Assembly (NCBI GenBank): GCA_004555535.1
Contig: SFHU01000016.1
Span: 1-35,952, forward strand
Source: Clostridiales bacterium
GTDB taxonomy: Bacteria > Bacillota > Clostridia > Christensenellales > Aristaeellaceae
Direction: 5' to 3'
Length of the DNA: 35,952 nucleotides
Shown: positions 1 to 7,891 of the stretch, piece by piece
How positions within the stretch are numbered: the first letter of the stretch is position 1
Layout of the letters: each line of letters starts with the position of its first letter
Made by a program: the position numbers and the translations under genes
Notes under the pieces: generated by a model
What the model saw: the letters and a program-made list of their open reading frames with translations, nothing else
Databases searched by the model: none
What the model was told of the DNA's origin: nothing

Positions 1-162
1 ACGCAAGCGAAAGCTCGCGTCCCTTTGATTATTCCGAAAAAGTTGCAAAAATCCATGCTTTAGCGCGCTGAAGATCCCGCATAAAATTCCAGTTTGTCGA
101 ACAGATACGAGGGCGCATTTCTATACGGGTCAAGCCCCGTATGTGTGCTCTGCGAAACAGAA

Positions 163-207
163 GGCGCTGCCTCTCATGGCTTGATTTCGCCATTTTGAGA
201 CAGCGCC
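163..207. terminator. Long imperfect inverted repeat, possible bidirectional terminator
   Basis: GGCGCTG at 163-169 pairs with CAGCGCC at 201-207, and inside it ATGGC pairs with GCCAT, giving a 45-base interrupted hairpin. On the + side it is followed by CCTTTTGT, a weak U-tract. A smaller hairpin, ATACGGG/CCCGTAT, lies just upstream at 123-142. Bases 1-508 hold no gene that I can support; short open frames here overlap these hairpins and have no convincing ribosome binding site. Confidence 0.45.
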
Positions 208-256
208 CCTTTTGTCGGCGATCTGAAATTGGCTCCCCAGCCGCTTTTTTGATCAA

Positions 257-275
257 AACCGGCATGATGCCGGTT
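257..275. repeat. Perfect palindrome AACCGGCATGATGCCGGTT
   Basis: An 8-base arm with a TGA centre, in the gap before the ECF sigma gene. A related core (CCGGCATCATGCCGG) recurs near 26682-26696, just before the sugar ABC ATPase. Two copies suggest a dispersed palindrome or an operator, but two are too few to define a family. Confidence 0.4.
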
Positions 276-508
276 GCATTTCCGACCAAGTGATGCAAGT
301 CCCATGGCTTTGAGGCCGAGTCCGAAGCTTTGCAGAGAGACTTTCAGAGTAAAAAGTATATTTGCGAACGAAAACGCCGACCATTGCCCGTCTATACAGG
401 CGAACTCCCACAGAGGAGACGCACGCGTGAAAACGCGCGAAGGAACGAATCGGGCGATGAGCGTGCCCAACGGGCCCGGGGCGCTTCATCCCCAAGGAGG
501 ACATACAA

Positions 509-1006
509 ATGGACAACACCCACATGAGCATTGAGGAGATGATCGACGCCTACGGCGACGAGCTGCTTCGGCTGTGTACGCTGTATCTGGGCGACAGGCA
601 GCTCGCGGAGGACGCCTTTCAGACCGCCGTCATCAAGGCGTGGCGGCATCTGAATACCTTTCGCGGGGAGAGCAGCCTCAAGACCTGGCTCTTTCGCATC
701 GGGGTCAACGTCTGCCGGGACACGCTCCGCTCCGGCTGGTTTCGCCTGCGCAGGCGCTGCGAGCCGCTCGACGCGCTCGCGCTTTCGCAAAGCGCGCCGC
801 AATCCGAGGCGGCGGGCGAGGTCACGCAGGCCGTGCTCGCCCTGCCGGGCAAATACCGCGAGGTGATCGTGCTCTACTACTATGAGGATATGAAGATTCG
901 GGAGATCGCGGCCACGCTCCATCTCCCGGCGAACTCGGTATCGACCCGCCTGCGGCGCGCGAGGGCGCTGCTGGGCGAGGCGCTGAAAGGAGAGATCGAG
1001 GCATGA
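509..1006 (+). CDS. ECF-type RNA polymerase sigma factor
   Basis: A 165-residue sigma-70 family protein of the extracytoplasmic-function class, which directs RNA polymerase to stress or envelope promoters. Region 2 is visible around residues 10-70 (YLGDRQLAEDAFQ, then WRHLNTFRGESSLKTWLFRI). Region 4 is at about 108-155 (LPGKYREVIVLYYYEDM, then IREIAATLHLPANSVSTRL, the helix-turn-helix). Length and two-domain layout are typical, and there is no region 1 or 3. AAGGAGG lies about 8 bases before the ATG. The stop overlaps the start of the next gene as ATGA, so the two are translationally coupled. That partner is a membrane protein, as expected for an ECF sigma/anti-sigma pair. Such pairs usually regulate their own promoter, but I could not identify that promoter here. 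Confidence 0.92.
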   Translation: MDNTHMSIEEMIDAYGDELLRLCTLYLGDRQLAEDAFQTAVIKAWRHLNTFRGESSLKTWLFRIGVNVCRDTLRSGWFRLRRRCEPLDALALSQSAPQSEAAGEVTQAVLALPGKYREVIVLYYYEDMKIREIAATLHLPANSVSTRLRRARALLGEALKGEIEA

Positions 1007-2103
1007 AAAAGGAAACGGTTTCGCGGCAGCTGCGCGAGGGCATGCGCGGCGTGCGCGTCTCCCCGCAGCTGCGGGGACAGGTGCTCTCGGCGGCGCGGGG
1101 AAGGAGCCCCCGGATGAGCAGGGGCCTTTCGGCAGTGCTGGCCGCCGTGCTGCTGCTGGCGGCGCTCAGCGCAGTCGCGCTGGCAGCGGGCCGCGCGGGC
1201 ATGCTCGACTTCATTGGCCGCTTCCAGGGCGTGGAGATCCCGCCCGACGCGGCGGACTACATCGTCAGCGACACAGCCTCGCTGCGCGTGGGCGGCGCGA
1301 CGGCCTGCGTCCGCGAGCTCTACTATGATGGACGGACGGTTCGCCTGACGATCGACGTGACGCCCGACACCGCAGACATGCTGCTCCTGGGGCCGGACTG
1401 CCGGATGGACGATGCCTGGAGCTTCCTGACGCAGGACGCGCAGGACGCGCGCACGGTGCAGGAGGTCTATGCCGAGCGGGGCTATGCCTCCGCCTGGCGC
1501 GTCAACGTCTCTACGCAGGAGGAGGCACAGGGCACAGCCGGTGGCTGGCTCGACTATGCGCTTGGCGAGGACGGCACGCTGACGCTCTGCAAGCAGCAGT
1601 TGTTTGAGGATGACCGTCCGCTGACCGCGGCTGTCGACCCCTCTGCCGCGCCCGCCACGGAGGGGGGTCTCGAGGGAGTCCATGTGAGCGGGGAGCCCGT
1701 GCTGTTTTCGGACTGCGGCGTGCGCGTCGACCGCCTGCTCATCGAGGAAAAGCCGCAGGAGCTCTATGCGACGATCGAATACACCGTCGTGGATCCCGCG
1801 CTGTTCGCGCAGCAGGAGGACGGGCTGTGGTTTGAATTCATCGACCCGGCCTCTACGGCGGACACGCCGTCCGAACAGCGGCTGACGGAGGGCATGACCG
1901 CGACGGGCGAGGTCGTGCCGCTTGATGGCGATGCCGGAACCGCCACGCGCTATGTCCAGCGGCAGACGCTGGGCAAAAGCGAGCTGCGCGGCTGCTACAC
2001 GCTGCGCGCCTTCAACTGCTGGAGCAAGGAGCGCTTCGAGACGCACGAGCTGACCCTCTGTCCCGCGGCGCAGGACGATCCCGCGGACGGGTCGGGCGCC
2101 TGA
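1003..2103 (+). CDS. Membrane-anchored putative anti-sigma/DUF4179-like protein
   Basis: A 366-residue protein with a short basic cytoplasmic part (residues 1-42, QLREGMRGVRVSPQLRGQ), one hydrophobic segment at about 43-62 (LSAVLAAVLLLAALSAVALA), and a large extracytoplasmic beta-rich domain. Clostridial genes directly behind ECF sigma factors commonly encode proteins of this layout (DUF4179 family), thought to hold the sigma factor at the membrane and sense an external signal. The family name is a judgement from layout and neighbour, not a domain search. The start overlaps the sigma stop by four bases, and the gene closes the operon. No cysteine-rich zinc anti-sigma (ZAS) motif is seen in the cytoplasmic part, so sigma binding would use another surface. 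Confidence 0.7.
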   Translation: MKKETVSRQLREGMRGVRVSPQLRGQVLSAARGRSPRMSRGLSAVLAAVLLLAALSAVALAAGRAGMLDFIGRFQGVEIPPDAADYIVSDTASLRVGGATACVRELYYDGRTVRLTIDVTPDTADMLLLGPDCRMDDAWSFLTQDAQDARTVQEVYAERGYASAWRVNVSTQEEAQGTAGGWLDYALGEDGTLTLCKQQLFEDDRPLTAAVDPSAAPATEGGLEGVHVSGEPVLFSDCGVRVDRLLIEEKPQELYATIEYTVVDPALFAQQEDGLWFEFIDPASTADTPSEQRLTEGMTATGEVVPLDGDAGTATRYVQRQTLGKSELRGCYTLRAFNCWSKERFETHELTLCPAAQDDPADGSGA

Positions 2104-2238
2104 CGGCTGAGCAGGCGCAGCCCGGCGGACATCCGCCCGATATGCCGGTGCGGAAAGCACGGGCCGCACAACCGGCAGGCTCCTCCACGCCTCCCGCGTC
2201 CGCACGACCCGCGGGGAGGCGCCCGCTGGCGTCCGGAT

Positions 2239-2287
2239 AAAAAAAGCCCGCCCGAAGCATCCAGCAGCCGCTGTGCTTCGGGTGGGC
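2239..2287 (-). terminator. Rho-independent terminator behind the metallopeptidase gene
   Basis: A 13-base-pair stem (2246-2258 with 2275-2287, one G-U pair) is followed on the minus strand by seven Ts (2245-2239). It ends the leftward metallopeptidase transcript and may also stop transcripts coming rightward from the sigma operon. Confidence 0.85.
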
Positions 2288-2344
2288 AATCGTCGTTTTG
2301 GGGAGACAGAGGGGAGGGGCAGCCGCGTCCATCCGGGCCTCCCC

Positions 2345-3388
2345 TCATTCATATTCGGGCGCATACTCATCGATGAAGCGGAAGTATTCGTCCGCCGCGC
2401 CGTCCGCATACGCCCTGCTGTCGACTTCACACCGCTGGGCGATGTAGCGCTCCGGATTCTCCTTCGCATTCTCATAGCAGTCCAGCTCCCAGGCGTATTC
2501 CGCTGCGCGGCGGTACAGAACCAGCGTCTTCAGCTCCGTGGACGCGTCCCGGTATGCCTCTGCCGCCCGGTGTTCATAGCTGTGATACAGCTCATGGAAG
2601 CAGGTATTCAGCACATCCCGGGCGGAGCCGTTCTCCAGATGATCCAGGTCAATGGCAATCATGTACGTATCGTCCGAATAGTTGCCGAGGATATGCTCCT
2701 CCAGATTCGATGCGCCCACCCGGATCTCGTTGGGCAGGCCGAGCTGCACGGCCTGAATGCTTGCCACAGTCTGCAGCACATTGAGCTTCTCCACGGTTGA
2801 AAGCCCGCGCCACGTCTCCTCCTTCAGCCTGACAAGGGTATCCGCGCTGCTCTCCATCATCCCGGCGACGTCCCCGACCTCCATTTTCTGCTCGGACGCC
2901 CTGATCAGGTTATCGCCGAAGATCCGGCTCGTGCCCAGCAGCACCATGACCGCCAGCGCGCCCACCGCGAAAACGGAGCTGGAAGCACTCAGCCACCTGC
3001 GGATGTACGGATGCCTCCTCCGCCGCCGTCCGCCCGCCATGCGCAGCCGCAGCCACAGCCCGTATGCGCAGGAAACCGCCAGGCATATGACCGCCGCCGC
3101 GACAAGTATTCTTCCATACGTCTGCGCATACGCGCATACCGTGTAAATGGCATAAGCCAGGATCAGCCACCGCAGAAAGACCCACAATCTGCATTCCCTT
3201 TTCAGCGCCGCCGCCAGGCCGACCGCGCCAAAGACCGCCAGCGCCGCCCAGTAAATCGCCTGCGATTCCCCGTATGTCGCATTCGGCAGGCGGCGAAACA
3301 GGATGTTTCCGTACCAGACCAGGGAAGCCCCGCCGTACAGCGCACAATCCGTGATCAATTCCAGCCTCGTCGTCCGATCATCCTTCAT
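2345..3388 (-). CDS. Polytopic membrane protein with HExxH zinc peptidase domain
   Basis: About 347 residues. The N-terminal half has four or five hydrophobic segments (around residues 12-30, 44-60, 68-88, 93-113 and 140-155), with an Arg-rich cytoplasmic stretch (GGRRRRRHPYIRR) between the last two. The C-terminal domain carries CFHELYHSYEH, an HExxH zinc-binding signature with H265, E266 and H269; a later acidic residue in the segment CEVDSRAYADG could be the third ligand. This suggests a membrane-tethered gluzincin-type peptidase. I do not recognise a named family. GGAGG lies two bases before a first ATG at 3394 and eight before the ATG at 3388, so the second is chosen. It is monocistronic, with terminators on both sides, and may not belong to the accessory block upstream. 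Confidence 0.75.
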   Translation of the reverse strand: MKDDRTTRLELITDCALYGGASLVWYGNILFRRLPNATYGESQAIYWAALAVFGAVGLAAALKRECRLWVFLRWLILAYAIYTVCAYAQTYGRILVAAAVICLAVSCAYGLWLRLRMAGGRRRRRHPYIRRWLSASSSVFAVGALAVMVLLGTSRIFGDNLIRASEQKMEVGDVAGMMESSADTLVRLKEETWRGLSTVEKLNVLQTVASIQAVQLGLPNEIRVGASNLEEHILGNYSDDTYMIAIDLDHLENGSARDVLNTCFHELYHSYEHRAAEAYRDASTELKTLVLYRRAAEYAWELDCYENAKENPERYIAQRCEVDSRAYADGAADEYFRFIDEYAPEYE

Positions 3389-3559
3389 TTGCATTGCCTC
3401 CGTCTGTCACCCGGTGCAGCTCTGCCGGGCGCGCACGCATGCGCGTTCGGCTTCCTACCCGTTTCCTCTTCCTCTATTTTCCACATCAGGCGCTGTCCTC
3501 CTGCCGCCTGCCGCATCATTCCCCTCGCGCTGTCCATCCTGAAAGCCCGTTCATGCGCG

Positions 3560-3602
3560 GGAAAAGAAAGCCGCCTCCATGATCCCGGATCATGGAAGCG
3601 GC
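3560..3602 (-). terminator. Rho-independent terminator at the end of the leftward arm
   Basis: A near-perfect 16-base-pair stem (3587-3602 with 3570-3585) is followed on the minus strand by TTTCTTTTCC. It lies downstream of the YbjN-like gene. A second GC-rich hairpin (GGGGCTGC/GCAGCCCC, about 3695-3725) lies just behind that gene's stop. The gap 3389-3737 otherwise shows only the start signals of the metallopeptidase gene. Confidence 0.8.
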
Positions 3603-3737
3603 CTTGCTGCCGGTCACAGGGGGCCGGCGCGGATGGGGCGTCATCCGCTCGTCCCGCCTCTCCTCCTTGTATGCCTGCCGTCGTGGTGCGTCAGCCGCCG
3701 GGGCTGCGGCCTCCCGCCTGCAGCCCCGGGCAACCGG

Positions 3738-4442
3738 TCATTCGTCCCCGTCCTGCTCGTCGAACACGTCCATCGGCAGTTCGTCGTCCTCATCGCCGTC
3801 ATCGTCCCCGTCGAAGTCCTCGCCGTCGTCCTCATCGTAGTCCTCGTCGTCGATGTCCTCGTCGTCGTCGGCCTCGCCGGTCTCGTCGCCGGCGTCCCCG
3901 CCGTCCAGCGGCAGCGAGGCGCGCAGCCTCTCAATCGCCTTTCTGGCCGCCTCCAGACGGCCGTCGATCTCCTCCTCGCATTCGTCGTAGGCCGCCTTGG
4001 CGTCCTTGCCCCCGAAGAGGACGCCCAGGATGCCCTGTCCGTAGTGCTCGAACATGCGCGCCACCATGTAGATGGAGCGCTCGATCACCGGACTGGCCAG
4101 CGTGATGCCCTTGAAATAGACGGAGGTGTGATAGCGGAGCTCGCCATCCTCCATGTCCATCTCGAACGCGCCGACGCGCAGGCCGTAGTTCGCGCGGCAG
4201 ATGAACTCCGCCATGGAGAGCATCTCGTCCCTGTCCTCCGGATTCGCGCTGACAGGCGCGATGCCGTACACGGAATAGTCGTTCATGTTGACCTTGATGT
4301 AGTAGCGGATCGTCTTCAGCCTGCTGTCGATGTGCATGCCGAAGCTGAAGATGCCGTTGTCCTCGTCGAAGTCGAAGTGCCACTTCTCGCTCTCCAGGTA
4401 TTCGGCGATCTGGGCGGCCACCTCATGATTGAACTTGCTCAT
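3738..4442 (-). CDS. YbjN-like protein with a long acidic C-terminal tail
   Basis: About 234 residues. The folded part (roughly 1-165) has the pattern of YbjN domains: an N-terminal helix, FDFDEDNGIFSFGM, then RANYGLRVGAFEMDMEDGEL with a following YHTSVYFKGI strand and an amphipathic helix ending GQGILGVLFGG. YbjN folds resemble type III secretion chaperones and are thought to bind partner proteins. The last ~50 residues are almost all Asp and Glu (DDDEDIDDEDYDEDDGEDFD and onward), a DNA-mimic-like or chaperone-like tail. The start at 4442 is set by AGGAGGAAG about ten bases upstream. It is the last gene of the leftward arm and stands alone, between a hairpin/motif unit upstream and a terminator downstream. 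Its role with the conjugation enzymes is unknown. Confidence 0.65.
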   Translation of the reverse strand: MSKFNHEVAAQIAEYLESEKWHFDFDEDNGIFSFGMHIDSRLKTIRYYIKVNMNDYSVYGIAPVSANPEDRDEMLSMAEFICRANYGLRVGAFEMDMEDGELRYHTSVYFKGITLASPVIERSIYMVARMFEHYGQGILGVLFGGKDAKAAYDECEEEIDGRLEAARKAIERLRASLPLDGGDAGDETGEADDDEDIDDEDYDEDDGEDFDGDDDGDEDDELPMDVFDEQDGDE

Positions 4443-4587
4443 CGCGCTCTTCCTCCTGTATGGTGTTCTTTTTCTGTTCCTGCGCACATCCGGCTGTCGG
4501 GATTCGGGAGGACGCCTGCCGTCCCTTCCTGAAATCCCGGGAGAGCCTCCTCTCCCACAGGCCTGGAGCCGGCTTCAGCCCAGCCTG

Positions 4588-4632
4588 TTTTTTTGCGATG
4601 CAGGTTTTCTCTCTTTTTCCTTTACATCATAT
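4588..4632 (-). promoter_or_regulatory. Motif M1: TATGATGTAAAGGAAAAAG followed by an A7 tract
   Basis: On the minus strand the motif (4631-4613) is followed, 36 bases after its ATG, by seven As (4594-4588). Its first 17 bases match the copy at 8781-8765 except for one purine. It lies after a hairpin and before the YbjN-like gene, with about 145 bases of leader from the A-tract to the gene start (4443-4587, no gene seen). TATGAT resembles a -10 box, but no -35 box is seen at the right distance. Confidence 0.5.
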
Positions 4633-4664
4633 GGGTACAGTCTCCATCTGCGCGGGAGGGCCGT

Positions 4665-4690
4665 CTCCCCGGGCTGAGCCGCCCGGGGAG
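4665..4690 (-). terminator. GC-rich hairpin between the repeat-protein gene and motif M1
   Basis: CTCCCCGGGC (4690-4681 on the minus strand) pairs perfectly with its complement at 4674-4665 around a six-base loop. It follows the repeat-protein stop by 13 bases. No U-tract follows, so it may be a weak terminator or a mRNA end-stabilising structure. The flank GACGGCCCT is shared with the hairpin at 8783-8824. Confidence 0.55.
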
Positions 4691-4703
4691 GCCGCTTCCG
4701 CAG

Positions 4704-5057
4704 TCAGGCCGCTGCGGCGAACTTGCTGCCCGGCTTCGGCGCGATCACGCTGTCCGGCGCGCTGCCGCCCTCGCGGCCGCTCTGATCCGCGGCAGACTCC
4801 GTGCCGATGATGTCGCCGTGGCGGTTCATCGACACCGGCATCGTGCCGAAGTCGTCCTCCGGCGCGGCGAACTTGCTGCCTGGCTTCGGGTCGATGATCG
4901 CGCCGCCGTTGGGCACGGTCATATCGCTGGCGGACGCAGCCGCGGTCAGGCCGTTGCCCGTCTGCGGCATGCCGGTTTCGGTGTTCAGGCCCATCGGCTC
5001 GTTGCTGGTGAGGGAGCTGGTCATGGCGGCGAGGTTCCGGCGATCGATTCTGTTCAT
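4704..5057 (-). CDS. Small low-complexity protein with PKPGSKFAA repeats and a GLNTETG motif
   Basis: A 117-residue hydrophilic, probably disordered protein with no recognised domain. PKPGSKFAA occurs twice (about residues 77-85... in the middle, and again at the extreme C-terminus, which ends FAAAA). At DNA level, bases 4714-4739 and 4864-4889 are almost identical direct repeats. Residues 1-29 end in GLNTETG and align without gaps to the last ~40 residues of the 294-residue membrane protein that opens the arm (see findings). The start has GGAAGG seven bases upstream. It lies 56 bases behind the E2-like gene and is the last gene of the JAMM-protease-E1-E2 unit, so it could be the modifier, a substrate or an adaptor of that pathway. 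It has no Gly-Gly terminus and no visible beta-grasp pattern, so a classic ubiquitin-like protein is not supported. Confidence 0.7.
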   Translation of the reverse strand: MNRIDRRNLAAMTSSLTSNEPMGLNTETGMPQTGNGLTAAASASDMTVPNGGAIIDPKPGSKFAAPEDDFGTMPVSMNRHGDIIGTESAADQSGREGGSAPDSVIAPKPGSKFAAAA

Positions 5058-5113
5058 ACGTTCCTTCCTTTCCTTACTCTGTCAGTCCTTCTGCGTAAGT
5101 CCTTCTGCAAAGC

Positions 5114-5629
5114 TCAGTCCTCGCAGAACGCGGTATAGGCGGACTCGCGGTATTTGCCTGCTGTCATGGCGGAGAGCCAGTTCATCACCAGCGCAGCCGC
5201 CGTGACCATCGAGAAGGACTCGCTCTCCCGGCACATCCTCTGGGTGCAGGGGATCTTGATGTGCGCGCCCGTGACCGGATGGCGGTCATAGAGCAGATGC
5301 GGGACGCGCGCGCGTCCATGCGCGCGGTACGCCTTCTCGATTTCCGCAATCGACGGATCCATGAAATACGTCTTCACGCTGCCGCCGAAACAGCGGGCTG
5401 CAGAGTAGGGATGGTCGCTGTTCCACATCATCAGGACGCGGTAGTTCTGGTAATGCGCGCCGTCGGAGCCCATCAGCTTGCCCTCCGGATCCGGCACCTT
5501 GAAATTCATGATGAAGCCGCGCCTTCCGTCCCGAAGGGCGACCTCCTGAGGCTCCAGCCTGCGCAGCACGTCGTAGACGGCCTTCACCTCGCACGCATAG
5601 CGCTGCGGGTTTTGCATATACCACTGCAT
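5114..5629 (-). CDS. E2-like (ubiquitin-conjugating fold) protein
   Basis: A 171-residue protein directly behind the E1 gene. The order of elements resembles prokaryotic E2-like proteins: an N-terminal helix (AVYDVLRRLEPQEV), beta strands through FIMNFKVPDPEG and YRVLMMWNSDHPYS, a PHLLYDRHP loop (109-117), then IKIPCTQ with C128 as the candidate thioester cysteine, and a C-terminal helix containing VMNWLSAM (W151). HPYS is reminiscent of the YP motif of E2 enzymes. The assignment rests on this pattern and on the E1 and JAMM neighbours; I could not run a profile search. AAAAAAGGAGGG sits six bases before the ATG. A copy of the repeated leader motif (M3) fills the gap to the E1 gene, so it may have its own transcription or translation signal. 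Confidence 0.55.
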   Translation of the reverse strand: MQWYMQNPQRYACEVKAVYDVLRRLEPQEVALRDGRRGFIMNFKVPDPEGKLMGSDGAHYQNYRVLMMWNSDHPYSAARCFGGSVKTYFMDPSIAEIEKAYRAHGRARVPHLLYDRHPVTGAHIKIPCTQRMCRESESFSMVTAAALVMNWLSAMTAGKYRESAYTAFCED

Positions 5630-5640
5630 AGTGTCCCTCC

Positions 5641-5683
5641 TTTTTTCATTGTGATCTTTTCCGTGCAGTCCGCTCTACTCATA
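5641..5683 (-). promoter_or_regulatory. Motif M3: TATGAGTAGA followed by an A6 tract and strong SD
   Basis: On the minus strand TATGAGTAGA (5683-5674) overlaps the E1 stop codon. An A6 tract running into GGAGGG begins 36 bases after the motif's ATG. GGAGGG lies 42 bases after that ATG, exactly as in the copy at 16215-16258. An open frame from this ATG would read MSR, then KKGG over the SD, again as in that copy; it overlaps the E2 start and is not called as a gene. Confidence 0.45.
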
Positions 5684-6893
5684 AAGATGTCATCCGCGGC
5701 GTGTCCGGGCGGGCGTCATGCCCCGGGCAGGCGCACACCTCCTCGGGCGCAAGCCCGCAGCACTGGCTCCAGAGCGGGCGCGGCGCCCAGCCTCCGACCT
5801 CAGCGCCCGCGAGCGCCGGATTCGTCGTGCAGGCGAAGAGGAGCATCTGGCTGCTCAGCGAGGGAAGAAGCTGCGCGTGATAGCCCGTCTCCCCGCGCAT
5901 GAGCATGTCCAGCGCGAGGATCGCGCTAATGCTGTTGCCCAGCTGCACGTTGCAGCCCAGGCCCGCATTCGGCCTCGCGGTGCTGCCGGCGTCGACGTAG
6001 TTCGCCGCGTGCTGCGCGCGGGCGTCCTCGATAATCGCCTCGCGGAGCAGGCAGCCGTAGGTGTGGTCCTCCGTGCCACAGCGGTAGACGAAGTTCTCCG
6101 TCACCGCCGCGTTCGGCCAGAAGCCCGCGCTCATGAAATCCAGCCGCAGCTGCGCGGCCAGGCGGCAGAGCCATTCATCGCAGACGCGGTTGTCCGCGCA
6201 GCCGATGATCAGCGTCTCCCCGGGAACGAGCAGATCATAGAAGGACGTCTCCACATTCTGCACGTCGCTCTCGAAGGTGTCCACCACGATCTGCGCAGAA
6301 ATCAGCTGAAGACTCTGCGCGACCGCCTTCGTCTTGAACTGGCCGAGCATGCTGCGGTCGAACGTGCGCGAAAGGTTGTGGAGCTCCACGCAGTCGGCAT
6401 CCACCAGCACGAAGCGCTTCACGCCGGCGCGGGCGAGGTGCATCGCCACCTGGCTGCCGACGCTGCCGCAGCCGGCGATCACCACGCGCTTGCGCGCAAG
6501 CGCCTCGCCGGTCGCCGGATCCCCGTTGCGGGAATACAGCGATTCGGCGCTGTACTCCCGCGTCTGCAGATGGACAGGACCGTCCCCGGTCATCTCGACA
6601 AACTGGGGCACGCCCTCCGCCCACCAGCCGGCCAGGGGATAGCGGCGCAGGGCCTCCCCGGCCTCCTCCCGGCTGCCCTTCAGCACGACGGTGCGCGCGA
6701 TGCTGCCGAGCGCCGTGTCCGGCGTATGCCAGACATAGTGGACGCCGCTGTCCGGGTTGTACGCCGCCTGGAGCTCGCCGGTATAGCCGCGCGGGATATC
6801 CGTGCAGCAAAGCACCGTGTTGTTCATCCGCAGGGATTCCTCCGCAAATCCCAGCTCCCGCATCATCTGCTTTTTGCTCTCGCTTTCGTTCAT
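5679..6893 (-). CDS. ThiF/E1-like ubiquitin-activating-type enzyme
   Basis: A 404-residue adenylating enzyme of the E1/ThiF/MoeB superfamily, which activates the C-terminus of a modifier protein with ATP. A 130-residue N-terminal extension of unknown fold precedes the Rossmann core: VVIAGCGSVGSQVAMHLARAG (G141-x-G143-xx-G146), then LVDADCVELHNLSR, with D165 and D167 in the nucleotide-binding region. GCADNR (231-236) follows. C281 in YGCLL is the candidate catalytic cysteine. The C-terminus has a Cys cluster (C378, C379, C387, C389) that could bind zinc. The start at 6893 is chosen because GGAAGAAG precedes it; an upstream in-frame ATG near 6995 would overlap the previous gene with no SD. It stands between a protease gene and the E2-like gene in an unbroken leftward unit that also holds a JAMM peptidase. 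No cyclase or CBASS-type E1-E2 fusion is present. Confidence 0.9.
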   Translation of the reverse strand: MNESESKKQMMRELGFAEESLRMNNTVLCCTDIPRGYTGELQAAYNPDSGVHYVWHTPDTALGSIARTVVLKGSREEAGEALRRYPLAGWWAEGVPQFVEMTGDGPVHLQTREYSAESLYSRNGDPATGEALARKRVVIAGCGSVGSQVAMHLARAGVKRFVLVDADCVELHNLSRTFDRSMLGQFKTKAVAQSLQLISAQIVVDTFESDVQNVETSFYDLLVPGETLIIGCADNRVCDEWLCRLAAQLRLDFMSAGFWPNAAVTENFVYRCGTEDHTYGCLLREAIIEDARAQHAANYVDAGSTARPNAGLGCNVQLGNSISAILALDMLMRGETGYHAQLLPSLSSQMLLFACTTNPALAGAEVGGWAPRPLWSQCCGLAPEEVCACPGHDARPDTPRMTSL

Positions 6894-6933
6894 GCTTTCT
6901 TCTTCCTTTCTGTCCGTCGTGATGTCAGGTCTG

Positions 6934-7887
6934 TCACAGCCCCTCTGCAAAGAGCAGGCAGTCGTTCTCCATCCGCAGGCCCATGAGCCGGGCAAACTGC
7001 GCCGTTTCCATATACGGGATATGCTCCGGCGTTTCGCGCAGGGCGGAGAAGGGTACTGAGCGCGCCGCCGCGCCCATGCACAGGATCAGGCTGTCCCCAT
7101 CCCTGAAGGAGGCGCCGTTGAAGCACTGCACAAAGCGCGTCGGACAGACCCAACGCCTGTCCGCGACATGCTGCGGAAACGGGATCCCGTTCACATCCGC
7201 TCCGCGCTCATGCAGCCTGACCCGTCTGTGCAGATATACCGTCATCGCGTCATACTGCTGCTGGGCTGTCTCCGCCGTCTCCTCCAGGTACTCGGCCGGC
7301 CCGGATACGCACAGATCCACCGTCTGCCACGCGCCATGCAGGCGGATGCGGTTCCACGAATGCCTCACCCCGCCGAGCGTGCCCGTCCGCACCACGCAGG
7401 GATACCCGCAGCGCACCATCAGCTGGAACACATAGTGCGAAATCGCCTGGCATACGCCTGTGCCGCTGCGCAGCGCCGATGAGACACAGTGGGGATTCGC
7501 GCCGGCGGTTCCGTATGCGATATCCTGCCTCACCGCCCTGCAGACTGCCTCCGGCGACGGCCTTCCGCCGCTGCACAGGGCCATGGCCCTGGCGTACACC
7601 CGCCTGCGGACGAAAAGCCTGTCCGCGCCGGCGTCGAAGTAATCCGTGACGATCCGGCAGCGCGTGCCCCCGGGGCCCTCCTTCGCGGCGATGCGCCAGT
7701 AGTTCAGCTGCAGGTTTTCATGGCATCGCGCGAGCTCCCGAGAGGCCAGATGCACCAGACCGTCCATGGAGCCAAAGGACACCCCGTCGTGAAGCATCAG
7801 CTCCAGCCGGGGCATGCGCAGAATGCTGCCGAGCCGCACGATCTGCGCAAGCTGCTCATCCGTGCGGATCACCACAGCCTCCTGCAC
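6934..7887 (-). CDS. Transglutaminase-like cysteine protease
   Basis: About 317 residues. The papain-like transglutaminase core is clear: SGTGVCQAISHYVFQLMVRC with C146, GGVRHSWNRI with H176, and WQTVDLCVSG with D191, the Cys-His-Asp triad in the usual order and spacing. Bacterial proteins of this fold are mostly thiol proteases or amidases rather than cross-linkers. The N-terminal ~110 residues and the last ~120 show no known domain. The start is taken as GTG at 7887, because GGGAGGAGGG ends nine bases before it inside the JAMM stop region; the longer open frame would overlap the JAMM gene by 180 bases. It sits between the JAMM and E1 genes, so it could process or remove the modifier alongside JAMM. 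There is no signal peptide, so it should be cytoplasmic. Confidence 0.8.
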   Translation of the reverse strand: MQEAVVIRTDEQLAQIVRLGSILRMPRLELMLHDGVSFGSMDGLVHLASRELARCHENLQLNYWRIAAKEGPGGTRCRIVTDYFDAGADRLFVRRRVYARAMALCSGGRPSPEAVCRAVRQDIAYGTAGANPHCVSSALRSGTGVCQAISHYVFQLMVRCGYPCVVRTGTLGGVRHSWNRIRLHGAWQTVDLCVSGPAEYLEETAETAQQQYDAMTVYLHRRVRLHERGADVNGIPFPQHVADRRWVCPTRFVQCFNGASFRDGDSLILCMGAAARSVPFSALRETPEHIPYMETAQFARLMGLRMENDCLLFAEGL

Positions 7888-7891
7888 AGGG

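Noticed and set aside
29..298. An 89-residue minus-strand frame at the left edge
   Set aside because: It runs through two hairpins and a palindrome, has no convincing SD and no familiar sequence; treated as intergenic.
4704..5057. Ubiquitin-like or Pup-like modifier
   Set aside because: No beta-grasp pattern, no Gly-Gly or Gly-Gly-Gln/Glu end; kept only as a speculative pathway partner.
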